Below are positions 61,685 to 64,000 of a DNA stretch of 64,000 bases, piece by piece. This DNA comes from Shewanella sp. 10N.286.48.A6 (lineage in GTDB: Bacteria; Pseudomonadota; Gammaproteobacteria; Enterobacterales; Shewanellaceae): NCBI RefSeq assembly GCF_002873135.1, contig NZ_MCVI01000026.1, positions 38,152-102,151 on the forward strand, written 5' to 3'. The position numbers were made by a program, and so were the translations under genes. Position 1 is the first letter of the stretch; each line of letters begins with the position of its first letter. The notes below the pieces were generated by a model. That model had not been told where the DNA came from and searched no databases. It worked only from the letters and a program-made list of their open reading frames with translations.

Positions 61685-62248
61685 ATGTCTAAAATCGATC
61701 AGCAATTGTTTACTGTGCACGAGCATGCTTTGGAGAAAGAGTTTGAACTCTGCCCAAAGTGTGGCAGTGAGTTGTCAGTTAAAAATAGTAAACATGGTGG
61801 ATTCATAGGCTGTAATAATTATCCTACTTGTGACTTTACGCGGCCTCTAGTTCAACATGAGTCCATTGATACTCAAGTGATAGAAGGCTCTGAATGCCCA
61901 GAGTGTGGCAATGAGCTGGCAGTTAAGTCTGGCCGTTTTGGTATTTTTATTGGCTGTACTCACTATCCTGAATGTACTCACATTGAAAAACACGATCACG
62001 ATGAAAATGCAGAGGTTATCAACTGCCCCCATTGTAAAAAAGGCCATTTAGAATCTCGTACCAGTCGCTTTGGTAAAACCTTTTTTGCCTGTAATACTTA
62101 CCCTAAATGTAAGTACTTAGTGAATTTTCCGCCCCATAATGAATCTTGCCCTGAATGTAATTTTGGTATTTTAGTTGAGCGTAAGGGCGCAGCTGGAAGC
62201 CGTTTAGAATGCCCGCAGAAATCATGTAAATATAAGCGTCCAATATAA
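61685..62248 (+). CDS. Topoisomerase-type C4 zinc-finger protein (YrdD-like)
   Basis: This 187-residue protein is made of four Cys4 zinc-finger units like those in topoisomerase I C-termini: CPKCG with CNNYPTC, CPECG with CTHYPEC, CPHC with CNTYPKC, and CPEC with a final CPQKSC. Single-stranded DNA binding is likely; the role is unknown. ATG 61685 is chosen over an earlier in-frame start because it removes a non-homologous leader that overlaps the smg terminator. E. coli yrdD has the same neighbours. Confidence 0.88.
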   Translation: MSKIDQQLFTVHEHALEKEFELCPKCGSELSVKNSKHGGFIGCNNYPTCDFTRPLVQHESIDTQVIEGSECPECGNELAVKSGRFGIFIGCTHYPECTHIEKHDHDENAEVINCPHCKKGHLESRTSRFGKTFFACNTYPKCKYLVNFPPHNESCPECNFGILVERKGAAGSRLECPQKSCKYKRPI

Positions 62249-62341
62249 CTTTTTTGACTCTATTCGCCTTATATCAGTATTTGTTCATATCCTTATTGTC
62301 TGTATAATTTATCGATAATTTATAAGATTAAAGGGTATTTC

Positions 62342-62908
62342 ATGCAATTGTTGCATCCAACAGATGTTACTGAAGTGTTTGAGCAAGGAGAGGTGTTTGC
62401 TTATCCCACTGAAGCCGTTTATGGCCTTGGCTGCGATCCTGATAACCTATCAGCTATTCAAAAGTTACTTGAAATCAAACAACGTCCTTGGCAAAAGGGC
62501 GTTATCCTAGTTGCCAGCGACTATAAACAACTGCAGCCCTATATTGATGAATCACAACTCACAGAGGCACAACTTGCCTTTGCCTTTAGTAAGTGGCCAG
62601 GGCCTTTTACCTTTGTGATGCCAATTAAGTCAGAGGTTAGCCAATTATTATGTGGCGAGTTTGATTCCATTGCGGTGCGAGTTTCGGCTCATCCAGTGGT
62701 AAAAGCATTATGTGACGCCACTAATAAAGCCATTGTTTCAACTAGTGCTAATTTAGCCGGTCATGCGCCCGCACTGACCATAGCAGAAATTCAAGATACT
62801 TTTTCCACTACTGTTGCGGCTGTGATAACTGGTGATCTTGGTGCTCAGCGCCAGCCTTCAACCATTATCGATGCTCGTAGCGGCAAAATATTACGTAACG
62901 GACAGTAA
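62342..62908 (+). CDS. tsaC: Threonylcarbamoyl-AMP synthase TsaC
   Basis: This 188-residue YrdC/Sua5 enzyme makes threonylcarbamoyl-AMP for tRNA t6A37. It has [36 protein letters not shown], and [11 protein letters not shown]. It lies in the conserved dprA-smg-yrdD-tsaC group, with hemF next. Confidence 0.95.
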   Translation: MQLLHPTDVTEVFEQGEVFAYPTEAVYGLGCDPDNLSAIQKLLEIKQRPWQKGVILVASDYKQLQPYIDESQLTEAQLAFAFSKWPGPFTFVMPIKSEVSQLLCGEFDSIAVRVSAHPVVKALCDATNKAIVSTSANLAGHAPALTIAEIQDTFSTTVAAVITGDLGAQRQPSTIIDARSGKILRNGQ

Positions 62909-63868
<960 letters not shown>

Positions 63869-63885
63869 CTTTAAATGAGTCGGTA

Positions 63886-64000
63886 TAATTTAGTCGACAG
63901 ATTGGTGGGGCGGAATCGATTCTAATGTCTATGCTTCATCATTAGCTCGCTGGGAATATGGCTTTACCCCAGAAGAAGGCTCTCAAGAGGCGGAGCTATA
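63886..64000 (+). pseudogene. Degenerate duplicate of the hemF 3' region (runs out of window)
   Basis: The sequence repeats hemF positions of about 63700-63822. The last 44 bases differ from hemF at one position, while the first part is diverged. Read with frame shifts it gives IGGAESILMSM, then [16 protein letters not shown], against [20 protein letters not shown] in hemF. A two-base indel and an in-frame TAG break it. It is a remnant or the product of partial duplication, cut by the window end. Confidence 0.8.

Overview
This window is the replication-origin region of a Shewanella-like marine gammaproteobacterium. The evidence is gene order and protein similarity: atp operon, parB-parA, rsmG-mnmG, oriC, mioC, a sodium:alanine symporter, mnmE-yidC-yidD-rnpA-rpmH, dnaA-dnaN-recF-gyrB, glyQS, tag, fadBA, pepQ-yigZ-trkH-hemG and trkA-rsmB-fmt-def. 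The proteins closely resemble Shewanella, Vibrio and E. coli homologues. The species assignment is inference.

Left arm (1-17.9 kb), nearly all on the minus strand and so transcribed away from oriC: a truncated glmS, a DeoR-family regulator, a TonB-dependent siderophore receptor with a Fur-box-like site, glmU, the complete nine-gene ATP synthase operon (atpIBEFHAGDC) with a good sigma-70 promoter, parB-parA and rsmG-mnmG. oriC lies at about 18.0-18.35 kb between mnmG and mioC. It carries AT-rich GATC repeats, four perfect or near-perfect DnaA boxes, a fifth two-mismatch candidate, and about 15 GATC sites.

Right arm (18.4-64 kb): mioC, a symporter, a formaldehyde-detoxification pair (adhC-fghA) with a divergent LysR regulator, a DnaQ-like exonuclease next to mnmE, the rpmH operon (head-on to the fork) and the dnaA operon. 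The rpmH-dnaA gap is a second GATC-dense stretch with DnaA boxes. Next come an HDOD protein, glyQS, tag, a large secreted TolB-propeller/amidohydrolase, tusA with a MOSC protein, and fadBA facing pepQ. A locus with two hemG-like flavodoxins, two trkH genes, trkA and an HlyU-like thiol-sensing repressor follows. The last block is def-fmt-rsmB facing a LysM protein, dprA, smg, a zinc-finger protein, tsaC and hemF.

The most notable non-gene signals are three strong parS candidates and one weaker one, all to the right of oriC at 32-44 kb and far from parAB. One forms the core of a terminator palindrome. There is also a degenerate duplicate of the hemF 3' end directly after hemF, a dprA gene whose conserved N-terminus has no ATG/GTG/TTG start, a perfect CRP-consensus site plus a PsrA-like palindrome between fadB and pepQ, and LysR-type inverted repeats beside adhC. 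No CRISPR array, prophage, insertion sequence, rRNA or tRNA was recognised. Everything else looks like ordinary conserved chromosome.
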